A stretch of DNA of 64,000 nt from positions 496,001 through 560,000 of the forward strand of contig NZ_VKAB01000001.1 of assembly GCF_009769385.1 (NCBI RefSeq), read 5' to 3'. Below are positions 8,591 to 16,647 of this stretch, piece after piece. Origin of the DNA: Saccharothrix deserti. GTDB taxonomy: Bacteria > Actinomycetota > Actinomycetes > Mycobacteriales > Pseudonocardiaceae. The position numbers were made by a program, and so were the translations under genes. The notes below the pieces were generated by a model. It did no database searches and had not been told where the DNA came from. It saw nothing but the letters and a program-made list of their open reading frames with translations. Each line of letters opens with the position of its first letter. The stretch's first letter is position 1.

Positions 8591-10186
8591 ATGAACGACG
8601 GCAAGAGGATCATGGTCACGGGCGCCGGGGGTTACCTCGGCTCGGTGTTGTTGCCCGTGCTGCTGAAAGCCGGCCACCACGTGGTCGCGGTCGACAAGTT
8701 CTACTTCGGCGACCACCCGCTGAACCGGGTGAGCGGAGCGCCCGGCCTGGAGATCAGGCGCTGCGACGTCCGCGACATCTCCGCGGCGGACCTCGTCGGG
8801 GTGGACACGGTGATCTCGCTCGCCGCGATCAGCAACGACCCGGCGGGCGACCTGGCGCCGAACTGGACCGTGGAGGTCAACCAGGACGCCACCATCCGGC
8901 TGGCCGAACTCGCCGCCGACGAGGGCGTGAGCAGGTTCGTGTTCGCGTCGTCGTGCAGCGTGTACGGCGCGGGCGGCGACAACGTGCTGGACGAGTCGGC
9001 GGAACAGCGACCGCTCACCGTCTACGCGTCGACGAAACAGGCGACCGAGAACGCCCTGAACGAGCTCGCCACGGAGAAGTTCCGGGTGATCTCGCTGCGC
9101 ATGGCGACGCTGTTCGGCGTCTCGCCGAGAATGCGCCTGGACCTCGTGGTGAACCGGATGGTGTCCCACGCGGTCTCCGGCAAGCCCATCCAGGTGCACG
9201 GCGGCGGCCAGTGGCGACCGCTGCTGCACGTGCGCGACGCCGCCGCGGCGTACGTGCGGTGCGTGGACCTCCCGTTGGAGGACATCCCGCTGGGTGACGC
9301 GTTCAACGTGGTCGGCGAGAACGTCACCGTCGGCGACCTCGCCGAGCGGGTGAGCGAACGGCTCGGCGGCGTGCCCCTGGACATCCGGGAAGACGGCCTG
9401 GACCGGCGGAGCTACCGGGTGAGCCAGGACAAGTTCGCCGGGCTCACCGGTTTCCGGCCGGTGATGACCGTCGAACGGGGTGTCGACGAGCTGTACCGGG
9501 CGCTGAGCGCCGAGGTCGTCGCGACCGACGACCCCCGGTACTCCACGGTGGCCTCGCTCAAGGCGGTGGTGGCGAAACCGGCGCGTGAGGGCGGCGAGCA
9601 GGTGCGCCGCACGTTCCTGCCGTTCGCGTTGCCCCTGATCGGGCGCGAGGAGGAGCAGGAGGTCCTGGACACGCTGCGGTCCGGCTGGCTCACCACGGGT
9701 CCGAAGACGAAGCGGTTCGAGGCCCTGTGCGCCGAGTACCTGGGCGTGCGGCACGCCATCGCGATGAACTCCTGCACCGGCGCGCTGCACGTCGGCCTCG
9801 CCGCGCTGGGCATCGGCCCCGGTGACGAGGCGGAGTTCGCCGACCTCGCCGCCCTGCGGCCGTTGGCGCGCCGCGGGTTCGGCACGCACTCGCACCACCT
9901 GTACGTCGTGCGGCTGGACCTCGACGCGCTCACGGTGACCCGCGACGAGTTCATGGTCGCCCTGCGGGAGGAGGGCATCGGCACGGGCGTGCACTTCAGG
10001 TCGATGCACCTCCAGCCGTACTACCGCGACGCGTTGGGCATGACGCCCGACGCGCTGCCGGTCGCCGCGGACGTCTCCGAGCGGATCATCTCGTTGCCGC
10101 TGTACCCGAAGATGACCGGCCAGGACGTCGAGGACGTCGTGCGAGCGGTGCGCAAGGTCGCGCTCGCCTACACCCGAACCGCCTGA
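8591..10186 (+). CDS. NAD-dependent epimerase/dehydratase fused to an internally deleted DegT/DnrJ/StrS aminotransferase
   Basis: 531 residues. Residues 1 to about 305 form an extended SDR nucleotide-sugar epimerase/dehydratase with TGAGGYLG near residue 10, an SSCSVYG serine segment and the YASTK catalytic pair. Residues 339-413 match the start of a DegT-family PLP aminotransferase ([13 protein letters not shown], then [22 protein letters not shown]). The text then jumps at base 9829/9830 straight to the family's C-terminal part ([24 protein letters not shown]). About 170-180 residues including the Schiff-base lysine are absent, so transaminase activity is not expected. The frame stays open, so this is an in-frame deletion. 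GGGGG precedes the ATG. It starts a tightly packed chain with the next three genes. Confidence 0.85.
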   Translation: MNDGKRIMVTGAGGYLGSVLLPVLLKAGHHVVAVDKFYFGDHPLNRVSGAPGLEIRRCDVRDISAADLVGVDTVISLAAISNDPAGDLAPNWTVEVNQDATIRLAELAADEGVSRFVFASSCSVYGAGGDNVLDESAEQRPLTVYASTKQATENALNELATEKFRVISLRMATLFGVSPRMRLDLVVNRMVSHAVSGKPIQVHGGGQWRPLLHVRDAAAAYVRCVDLPLEDIPLGDAFNVVGENVTVGDLAERVSERLGGVPLDIREDGLDRRSYRVSQDKFAGLTGFRPVMTVERGVDELYRALSAEVVATDDPRYSTVASLKAVVAKPAREGGEQVRRTFLPFALPLIGREEEQEVLDTLRSGWLTTGPKTKRFEALCAEYLGVRHAIAMNSCTGALHVGLAALGIGPGDEAEFADLAALRPLARRGFGTHSHHLYVVRLDLDALTVTRDEFMVALREEGIGTGVHFRSMHLQPYYRDALGMTPDALPVAADVSERIISLPLYPKMTGQDVEDVVRAVRKVALAYTRTA

Positions 10187-10638
10187 TGGGGGCACGCATG
10201 GACGAGGGCACCAACATCGTGATGGTCAACTCCGCGGACGAGGTGCTGCTGTACCTCCGTGACGACAAGCCCACCATCAAGTTCCCGAACACGTGGTGCC
10301 TGCCGGGCGGCTACCTCGAAGCGGGCGAACAGCCGCACGAGTGCATCAGGCGTGAGATCGAGGAGGAGATGGGCGTGCTGCTCGAACCAGGGGCGGTGCG
10401 CCCGCTCGTCTCGGCCGAGCGGGCATACGGCGTCGAGCACACGTTCTGGACCGAGGTGGACCTGGACCTCGACCGGGTGGTGCTCACCGAGGGGCAGCGC
10501 CTGAAGTGGTTCACCAGGGCGGAGGTCGCCGCGCACGCGCTGGGCTACGAGGACAACGCGATCCTGGCGGAGTTCTTCGACCGCCTCGACCGCGGCGACC
10601 TGGTCCGGTCCGCCGGGCAGAGCCGCACATGGGGGTGA
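10186..10638 (+). CDS. NUDIX hydrolase
   Basis: 150 residues. The Nudix box runs from GGYLEAGE to REIEEEMGV (about residues 45-67) and carries the metal-binding RExxEE core. Nudix enzymes cleave nucleoside-diphosphate-linked compounds; the substrate is unknown, but the company of an epimerase suggests a nucleotide-sugar or related compound. The ATG overlaps the stop of the fusion gene. The ATG at 10198, with GGGGG just upstream, is an alternative start. Confidence 0.87.
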   Translation: MGARMDEGTNIVMVNSADEVLLYLRDDKPTIKFPNTWCLPGGYLEAGEQPHECIRREIEEEMGVLLEPGAVRPLVSAERAYGVEHTFWTEVDLDLDRVVLTEGQRLKWFTRAEVAAHALGYEDNAILAEFFDRLDRGDLVRSAGQSRTWG

Positions 10639-11411
10639 TCGAGTTCGTCGACGAGGTGCTGCGCGACGCGGGCCGGCTGCTGCTGGCCATGCAGGCGGGC
10701 AGCGCCTCGTCGGCGGCGCGCAAACACGGCAGCGACCTGGTCACCGCCGCGGACCACGGCTCGGAGGCCCTGATCCTGCGCGCGCTGCGGGGACGGTTCC
10801 CGCACGACGCCGTCCTCGCCGAGGAGTCCGGCGCGCTCACCGGTGACCCGGACCGCGTCTGGCTGGTCGACCCGCTGGACGGCACGGGGAATTACGTGCG
10901 CGGATTGCGCCCCTGGGGTGTGACGATGGCGTTGGTGGTGCGCGGCGAGGTGGTCGTCGGCGGGTTCCACGACCCTCTCGCGGGCACCACTGTCCTCGCG
11001 GAACGCGGTGGTGGCGCGTGGTCGGACGGGCAGCGGCTCGTGGCGGGCGGCCGGGCGTCGGTGGCGACACCGGCGGTCGGGCTCAGCGCCTCCGCGCCGC
11101 CGCTGCGCGACGAAGCCCGTGCGCTGCTGCACGCCGTGTGGGACCACGGCGCCGAGATCCGCATGTCGGGGTGCGGCGCGGCGGCCCTGGCCTCGGTGGC
11201 GTGCGGCGGGCTGTCGGCGTTCGTGGAGATCGACGGCGGGCCGTGGGACTACGCAGCCGGGTCGCTGGCCGTCCGGGAAGCCGGTGGGCGGGCCACCACG
11301 CTGGCCGGTGGCGAGGTCGACCACACGAGCACGACGGTGCTGGCGGCGTCGGACGCGGCCCTGCACGCGGAACTGGCCGGCCTCGTCGGCGGGGTTCGGG
11401 GTAACGGATGA
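10629..11411 (+). CDS. Inositol monophosphatase-like phosphatase
   Basis: About 260 residues from the ATG at 10629, overlapping the end of the NUDIX gene by 10 bp. It has the lithium-sensitive phosphatase signatures: EESG near 65-68, DPLDGTGNY at 81-89, and a late WDYAAGSLAVREAGG metal-binding segment. The family covers inositol monophosphatase, histidinol phosphatase and PAP phosphatase. In this chain, dephosphorylation of a sugar or cyclitol phosphate is the most economical guess. Confidence 0.86.
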   Translation: MGVIEFVDEVLRDAGRLLLAMQAGSASSAARKHGSDLVTAADHGSEALILRALRGRFPHDAVLAEESGALTGDPDRVWLVDPLDGTGNYVRGLRPWGVTMALVVRGEVVVGGFHDPLAGTTVLAERGGGAWSDGQRLVAGGRASVATPAVGLSASAPPLRDEARALLHAVWDHGAEIRMSGCGAAALASVACGGLSAFVEIDGGPWDYAAGSLAVREAGGRATTLAGGEVDHTSTTVLAASDAALHAELAGLVGGVRGNG

Positions 11412-12649
11412 AGGGGGAGCCGGTGGAAGACACGACGGCGGAGGACACGACGTTGGAGAGCGCGACGGCGGGCACGACGCCGCGCCGCGGCAGGCTCAAG
11501 GTGGCGGTGTACGCGGTCTTCTTCCTGATGGGCTGGAACCTGGTCCTGCTGCCGTCGCTGGTGCGGTCACTGTTGACCGATTTCGGGCGCGGCGACGCGG
11601 ACTTCGGGCTCCTCCTGCTGGTCGGCGCCCTCCTCTACACGCTCGGCGCGGTCACCAGCGGCTACCTGGTGGACCGGTTCGGCCGGCCGGTCGTGCTCGG
11701 CGCCGCCCTGATCGCCTACCCGGTGAGCCTCGCGCTGATGGTGGCCTGCCAGGACTGGACGCTGCTCGTGGTCGCCGCCGCGCCGAGCTACTGGGCCACC
11801 GGCATCCTGGAAGGCGGTATCAACGGCCTCTTCCTCGACCTGCACCGCGACGAACGCGGGCGGGCGATGAACCGGCTGCACCTGTACCTGGCGGTGGGCG
11901 CGTTCGTCGGCCCGCTCGCCGTGGGCGGTCTCTCCCTCGTGGACGTCGGTTGGCGCCCGATCCTCGTCGGCACGGCGGTGGCCGGTGCGACCGTCGCCGC
12001 CGTGATGCTCACCGGGTCGATGCCCTCGGGCAAGGACGGTGACCGCGGGGCCTCCACGCACCGGGACGCGCGGGGGCTGCGCATCGCGGGCAGCCTGATC
12101 CCGTTCGCGGGTCTGGCCGTCGGCATCAACCTGTACGTGGCGGCGGAACTCTCGGTGTCGAACTGGGTGGTGCGGCTGCTCGACACCGGCACGGTGGCCG
12201 AGGCGACGCTCGTGCTGTCGGTGTTCTGGGCGGGGTTGGCGACCGGCAGGCTCGGCGCGGACTGGTTCGTCGAGCGGATGAGCTACTACACCTTCACCTA
12301 CCTGTGCGTGATCGCGTCGGGCGTCTTGCTGCTGGCGGCGCTCGCGATGACCGGGACGGTCGAGCGGATCGTGCTGTTCGGCCTGGTCGGCGTCTGCTAC
12401 GGCCCGGTCTACCCGATGATCATGGCGCTCGGCGGCGGCCTCTTCCCGGACCGGGTGAACCGGATGAGCGGCGCCCTGTCGGCGGCGGGCGTCTCCGGCT
12501 CGGTGCTCTACCCGCCGCTGATGGGCCTGGTCGCGGAGACGGTCGGGCTGCGCGTCGGGATGCTCGGCGCGGTGCTGCTCACCGTGCCGATCGTGGTCAG
12601 CGTGCTGCTGGTGCAACGCCGCGCCCGACACCTGCCCGTGGGCCGCTGA
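11408..12649 (+). CDS. MFS transporter
   Basis: 413 residues with about twelve hydrophobic helices and a polar central loop around residues 205-222. The first half carries GYLVDRFGRPVVLG, the typical MFS loop 2-3 signature. A run of Glu/Thr precedes the first helix. ATGA overlap with the phosphatase gene indicates one transcript with the epimerase fusion, NUDIX and phosphatase genes. It would import or export the small molecule handled by those enzymes; direction and substrate cannot be read from sequence. It is convergent with the next gene, 9 bp away. Confidence 0.85.
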   Translation: MKGEPVEDTTAEDTTLESATAGTTPRRGRLKVAVYAVFFLMGWNLVLLPSLVRSLLTDFGRGDADFGLLLLVGALLYTLGAVTSGYLVDRFGRPVVLGAALIAYPVSLALMVACQDWTLLVVAAAPSYWATGILEGGINGLFLDLHRDERGRAMNRLHLYLAVGAFVGPLAVGGLSLVDVGWRPILVGTAVAGATVAAVMLTGSMPSGKDGDRGASTHRDARGLRIAGSLIPFAGLAVGINLYVAAELSVSNWVVRLLDTGTVAEATLVLSVFWAGLATGRLGADWFVERMSYYTFTYLCVIASGVLLLAALAMTGTVERIVLFGLVGVCYGPVYPMIMALGGGLFPDRVNRMSGALSAAGVSGSVLYPPLMGLVAETVGLRVGMLGAVLLTVPIVVSVLLVQRRARHLPVGR

Positions 12650-12658
12650 TCCGGCCGT

Positions 12659-13819
12659 TCAGGAAGCCCGGGTGCGCTCGGCGTGGGCGAGGAGGTAGAC
12701 CGGGCGGCGGCCGATCCTGGTCAGCGCCACGGTCGCCTCGCCCGCACCGGACAGCTTCAGCCTCGGCCGCAGCGCGTTCGGGTCCACGTCCAGACCGCGC
12801 ACCAGGATCTCCACCCTGCCGACGTCGTGGGCGCGCAGCACGGACCGCAACGTCTTCTCGCTGTAGTGCCCGTGCTCCACGACCCGGAACGCCCGCACGC
12901 CCGGCGGCGGCGTCGGACCGGTCAGGTAGGCGATCCGCTCGTCCAGCTGCGCCAGCCCGTGCCGGGCCGCGTAGTGCCGAACCAGCCCGGCCCGCACCAC
13001 CGCGCCGTCCGGGTCGACCAGCCACTCGTCGGGCTCGCGCACCGGGCAGTCGTCCGGTTCGGCGGAGGTGATCGTCCACTCCGCGCCGTCGGACCGCAGC
13101 ACGGTCGCGCGCCGCGACACACCCGGCGTGGCCAGGCCGCGCGTCCACAGGCACGCCTCGCGCACCTGCCCGTCCAACGACACCAGCTCGACCTCGTCCG
13201 CCCACGGCGCGACCGCGAAGTCCACGCCCGGCGCGCACTTCACCGCCAGGTCGCGGTCGGCGTAGGCCTGGGCGAGCAGGTCCAACGGCGGCGCGAAGTC
13301 CGCCGGGTACCACGTCCGCCGCCCCGTCGCGTCCCGTCGCGCCGGGTCAGCGACCACCGCCGTGCCGCGCGACACCGGCCGCAACGCGTCCGCCCGCACC
13401 AGCGGCACCGCGTCACCGAGGTTGTGCCGGGCCATGGCCAGCCGCACCGGGTCGAGGTCCGACCCGATCGACCCCTCGGGCAACGCCGCCAGGTCCGCGC
13501 CGATCGAGCACGTCACGTCGTGCGCCGGTCCGGTGAACCGACGGGCCCGGTGCGCGGCCACCGCGTGCGGCGTGGCCTGCTGCAAGGCGTCGGACGTGAA
13601 GAGGCCGTCCGTGAAACGCACCTTCGCAGCGGCCTTGCGCCGCAACAGCACCGTCTCCAACACGGCCGCGAAGTGCGCCGGGGAGACCTGCTTCGCGAGC
13701 TTCACGTCGGAGAGCCGCGACGCGGGCGTCAACGGCAGGTCGGCCAACGCCGACAACGCGGCGGACCCTGCGTCAGAACGCAGGTACGCCACGTCGTCGA
13801 GGCTGAACGCGTATCCCAC
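12659..13819 (-). CDS. Class I SAM-dependent methyltransferase with THUMP-like domain
   Basis: 386 residues from the GTG at 13819, which overlaps the preceding stop as TAGTG. The N-terminal part has a SAM-binding-like region (TCSIGADLAALPEGSIGSDLD and VVADPARRDATGRR) resembling rRNA/tRNA methyltransferases. The C-terminal part (about 280-386, including VRAFRVVEHGHYSEKTLRSV) resembles the THUMP-like domain found after such folds in actinobacteria. A role in RNA modification is family inference. The frame extends further upstream, but only as antisense noise within the next gene. Confidence 0.78.
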   Translation of the reverse strand: MGYAFSLDDVAYLRSDAGSAALSALADLPLTPASRLSDVKLAKQVSPAHFAAVLETVLLRRKAAAKVRFTDGLFTSDALQQATPHAVAAHRARRFTGPAHDVTCSIGADLAALPEGSIGSDLDPVRLAMARHNLGDAVPLVRADALRPVSRGTAVVADPARRDATGRRTWYPADFAPPLDLLAQAYADRDLAVKCAPGVDFAVAPWADEVELVSLDGQVREACLWTRGLATPGVSRRATVLRSDGAEWTITSAEPDDCPVREPDEWLVDPDGAVVRAGLVRHYAARHGLAQLDERIAYLTGPTPPPGVRAFRVVEHGHYSEKTLRSVLRAHDVGRVEILVRGLDVDPNALRPRLKLSGAGEATVALTRIGRRPVYLLAHAERTRAS

Positions 13820-14814
13820 TAGACCGGCTTGCGACCCGTCACCGAGACGTTGTAGAAGACTTCCCGCGGCAGGACCTTGGTCAGCACATTCTCGTCCACC
13901 CAGGACAGCCGCTGCCAGGTCCGGTAGGCGAACATCGCCCAGCCGAAGCCCAGCTTCCCGCGCGGCACGGCGGCCTCGAACGTGCGCACCGGCCAGCCGA
14001 ACAACGCCGCCGACAGCTCCTCGGTCACCGCCCGCACGCCGACCGCACCGGCCGAGCGCGCCGTCCGCTCCAGGTCCGACGGGTCGAACGTGTGCAGGTC
14101 GACCACGGCTTCGAGCGCCGCCGCGCGTGACGACTCGTCCAGTTCCTCCTGCGGCCGGCGCCAGTCGTTCAGCGGGCCGAGCTTGGTGACGTTCGTGGTC
14201 AGCCACCACGTCAACTGGCCGAGCTTGCGGGCGTAGAAGTTGCCCACGTTCGTCGGGTCGCCGGCGAACACGAACCTCCCGCCCGGCTTGAGCACCCGCA
14301 GCACCTCGCGCATCGCGGCGGCCACGTCCGGGATGTGGTGCAGCACCGCGTGCCCGACCACCAGGTCGAACGTGTCGTCGTCGTACGGGATGCGCTCGGC
14401 GTCGGCTACCCGGCCGTCGACCGGCAGGTCCAGCTGCTTCGCGTTGCGCAACGCCACCTCGACCATGCCCGGCGACAGGTCGGTCACCGACCCGCGCCGG
14501 ATCACGTCGCCCTGCATCAGGTTGAGCAGGAAGAACCCGGTGCCGCAGCCCAGCTCCAACGCGTGCTCGTACGGCCCGACGTCACCCGCGACCGCGCGGA
14601 ACCGGTCGGTGGCGTAGGTGATGCAGCGCTCGTCGTACGAGATCGACCACTTCTCGTCGTACGTGTCCGCTTCCCAGTCGTGGTAGAGCACGTTGGCGAG
14701 CTTCGGGTCGGAGTACGCCGCCTGGACTTCCTCGGCCGTGGCGTGCGGGTGGGGCTTGGGATCGACTGGACGGGTCGACTGTGGATCTACAGGATGGGCG
14801 GAATCAACGGCCAC
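13819..14814 (-). CDS. Class I SAM-dependent methyltransferase
   Basis: 331 residues. The Rossmann SAM motif LELGCGTGFF is near residues 88-97, followed by VTDLSPGM, an acidic DAERIPYDDDTFDLVVGHAVLHHI segment and LKPGGRFVFAG, the standard Methyltransf_11 layout. An Asp/Pro-rich N-terminal tail of about 30 residues precedes it, and a C-terminal extension of about 110 residues has aromatic-rich segments. The acceptor is unknown. It overlaps the crotonase gene by 11 bp and the next methyltransferase by one base, so the three are probably co-transcribed. Confidence 0.85.
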   Translation of the reverse strand: MAVDSAHPVDPQSTRPVDPKPHPHATAEEVQAAYSDPKLANVLYHDWEADTYDEKWSISYDERCITYATDRFRAVAGDVGPYEHALELGCGTGFFLLNLMQGDVIRRGSVTDLSPGMVEVALRNAKQLDLPVDGRVADAERIPYDDDTFDLVVGHAVLHHIPDVAAAMREVLRVLKPGGRFVFAGDPTNVGNFYARKLGQLTWWLTTNVTKLGPLNDWRRPQEELDESSRAAALEAVVDLHTFDPSDLERTARSAGAVGVRAVTEELSAALFGWPVRTFEAAVPRGKLGFGWAMFAYRTWQRLSWVDENVLTKVLPREVFYNVSVTGRKPV

Positions 14815-15583
14815 TGAACTTCGCCTTCCCCGGCCCGTTCTCGATGAACGATGCCATACCGGTCTTCTGGTCCTCGGTGGCGAACATCGCCGCGAACAGC
14901 TGGCTCTCCAGTTTCAGCCCACTGCCCAGGTCGGTGTCCAGCCCGCCGTCGATCGCGGCCTTCGCGGCGGCGTACGCGCGCACCGGGCCGTTGACGAACT
15001 GGCCGGCCCACCGCTTGGCCGCCTCGTACACGTCGTCGGGCGCGACGACCTCGTCCACCATGCCGATCCGCAACGCCTCCTCGGCGCCCACGAACCGGCC
15101 GGTGTAGATCAGGTCCTTGGCCTTGCTCGGGCCGATCAACCGCGGCAGGCGCTGCGTGCCGCCCATGCCGGGGATGACGCCGAGCAGGGTCTCCGGCTGG
15201 CCGACCTTGGCGTTGTCGCCCGCGATCCGCCGGTCCGCGCACAGCGCCAGCTCGAAGCCGCCGCCCAGCGCGTACCCGGTGATGGCCGCCACGGTCGGCT
15301 TGGGGATCTCCTCCACCGCGCGCAACGCGGAGCTGAACGCGCCCGCGCGGGCCGCCATCTCGGCGTACGACAGCTCGGCCATCTCCTTGATGTCCGCGCC
15401 CGCCGCGAACACCTTCGGCCCGCCGTACACGATCACCGACCACACGTCGGCGCGGTCGGACGCCTCCAGCGCGGCGGACCGGATCTCCTCCTGGACCTGC
15501 CTGTTCAGCGCGTTCATCGGCGGGCGGTCCAGCCGGATGGTGCCGATCCCGTCCTCGACTTCGAGCCTCACGAACTCAGCCAC
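14804..15583 (-). CDS. Enoyl-CoA hydratase/isomerase (crotonase)
   Basis: 259 residues, full length for the family. The oxyanion-hole segment AAGADIKEM is present, as are both catalytic glutamates of classical hydratases (GGGFELA and GQPETLLG, followed by GMGGTQRL). Hydration of trans-2-enoyl-CoA in beta-oxidation is therefore likely. It leads a block with two methyltransferases and lies 36 bp downstream of the ABC ATPase gene on the same strand. Confidence 0.9.
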   Translation of the reverse strand: MAEFVRLEVEDGIGTIRLDRPPMNALNRQVQEEIRSAALEASDRADVWSVIVYGGPKVFAAGADIKEMAELSYAEMAARAGAFSSALRAVEEIPKPTVAAITGYALGGGFELALCADRRIAGDNAKVGQPETLLGVIPGMGGTQRLPRLIGPSKAKDLIYTGRFVGAEEALRIGMVDEVVAPDDVYEAAKRWAGQFVNGPVRAYAAAKAAIDGGLDTDLGSGLKLESQLFAAMFATEDQKTGMASFIENGPGKAKFSGR

Positions 15584-15619
15584 AGGTCCTCCTCGACCTC
15601 CGTCGGTGCGCCTCGCAGG

Positions 15620-16423
15620 TTACCCCTCGGTAGCCTTGCGTCGGGCGAAGTACCGGTCACCCGACCGTTGGAGCTCCAACGGCTGGTCGAACGTCTTGGA
15701 CAGGTTCTCCTCGGTGAGCACGTCGTCCAGCAGACCCTGCGCCACGATGCCGCCGTCACGCAGCAGCAGCACGTGCGTGAAACCCGGCGGGATCTCCTCC
15801 ACGTGGTGCGTGACCAGCACCGTCGCCGGCGCGTCCGGGTCGAGCGCCAGCTCGGAGAGCCGGGCAACCAGGTCCTCGCGGCCACCCAGGTCCAGGCCCG
15901 CCGCGGGCTCGTCCAGCAGCAGCATCTCGGGGTCGGTCATCAGCGCGCGGGCGATCAGCGTGCGCTTGCGCTCGCCCTCGGACAGCGTGCCGTAGGTGCG
16001 GTCGGCCAGGTGCTCGATGCCCATCGAGGCCAGCAGCTCCTTGGCGCGGCCGGTGTCGAGCCGGTCGTACTCCTCGCGCCACCGGCCCAGCACCGCGTAC
16101 CCGGCGCTGACCACCACGTCGACCACCTTCTCGTCGGCCGGGACGCGCCCGTTCAACGCCGCCGACGACAGGCCGATGCGGGTCTTCAGCTCGGCCATGT
16201 CGGTCCGGCCGATCCGCGCGCCGAGCAGGTGCACCTTGCCCTTGGTCGGGTGCAGCTCCGCGCCGGCCAGCCGGAGCAGCGTCGTCTTGCCCGCCCCGTT
16301 GGGGCCGAGCACGACCCAGCGCTCGTCCAGCTCCACGCTCCAGTCGACGTCCCCGACCAGCGTGGTCTTGCCCCGTCGAACCGAAACACCCTGCATGTGG
16401 ATGACCAGATCTTCGTTTTCCAC
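15620..16423 (-). CDS. ABC transporter ATP-binding protein
   Basis: 267 residues from the GTG at 16423, chosen because GAGG lies 5 nt upstream. An ATG at 16468 is in frame but would place the start against repeat copy 2. Walker A GPNGAGKTT, signature LSEGERKR, Walker B MLLLDEPAAGLD and the switch His (VTHHVEEI) are all present, so the ATPase should be active. The spacing and LSEGE signature resemble stand-alone ATPases of the iron-complex/ModF type. No permease gene adjoins it, so its partner or role is unknown. Confidence 0.85.
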   Translation of the reverse strand: MENEDLVIHMQGVSVRRGKTTLVGDVDWSVELDERWVVLGPNGAGKTTLLRLAGAELHPTKGKVHLLGARIGRTDMAELKTRIGLSSAALNGRVPADEKVVDVVVSAGYAVLGRWREEYDRLDTGRAKELLASMGIEHLADRTYGTLSEGERKRTLIARALMTDPEMLLLDEPAAGLDLGGREDLVARLSELALDPDAPATVLVTHHVEEIPPGFTHVLLLRDGGIVAQGLLDDVLTEENLSKTFDQPLELQRSGDRYFARRKATEG

Positions 16424-16468
16424 GCTGTCCTCGCCCCGATCGACACCAACCCGGCGGCAGTGTTTCAT

Positions 16469-16590
16469 TGCCTCGGCTCCGCCTCGGCAGCGAGGTCGCC
16501 CGAAAGTCGGCAGTTCGAGCCCTGATCCCGCGACGATCGAAAAGCGTTGTCGCCGCGGGGTTGAGCCTCGACCTACCGACGCGACCTCGC
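16469..16590 (+). repeat. Dispersed structured element, copy 2
   Basis: Same plan as copy 1 with different stem bases. A 5' hairpin TGCC/GGCA with inner GGC/GCC around loop TCC (16469-16489). An outer stem GCGAGGTCGC 16490-16499 with GCGACCTCGC 16581-16590, perfect over 10 bp. A third stem GTCGG/TCGAG (16506-16519) with CTCGA/CCGAC (16567-16580). A central stem CCCGCGACGA 16527-16536 with TCGCCGCGGG 16550-16559, one mismatch, loop containing GAAAAGCG. It lies between the divergent ABC ATPase and glgX genes. Confidence 0.75.
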
Positions 16591-16647
16591 AGTGGCGTGG
16601 CGCACTCATCCCCACACTGTCGGTGCGGGCTGGAAAGATCCCGGGGT

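Noticed and set aside
9829-9830. Frameshift or sequencing error in the aminotransferase part
   Set aside because: The frame is continuous on both sides and both sides match the family in the same frame; the missing middle is a deletion rather than a shift. An assembly collapse cannot be excluded from sequence alone.
6697-10195. Two minus-strand frames of 575 and 586 codons opposite the acyltransferase/nucleoside hydrolase and the epimerase fusion
   Set aside because: Same high-GC antisense effect; compositions are unlike proteins and they cover genes with clear motifs on the plus strand.
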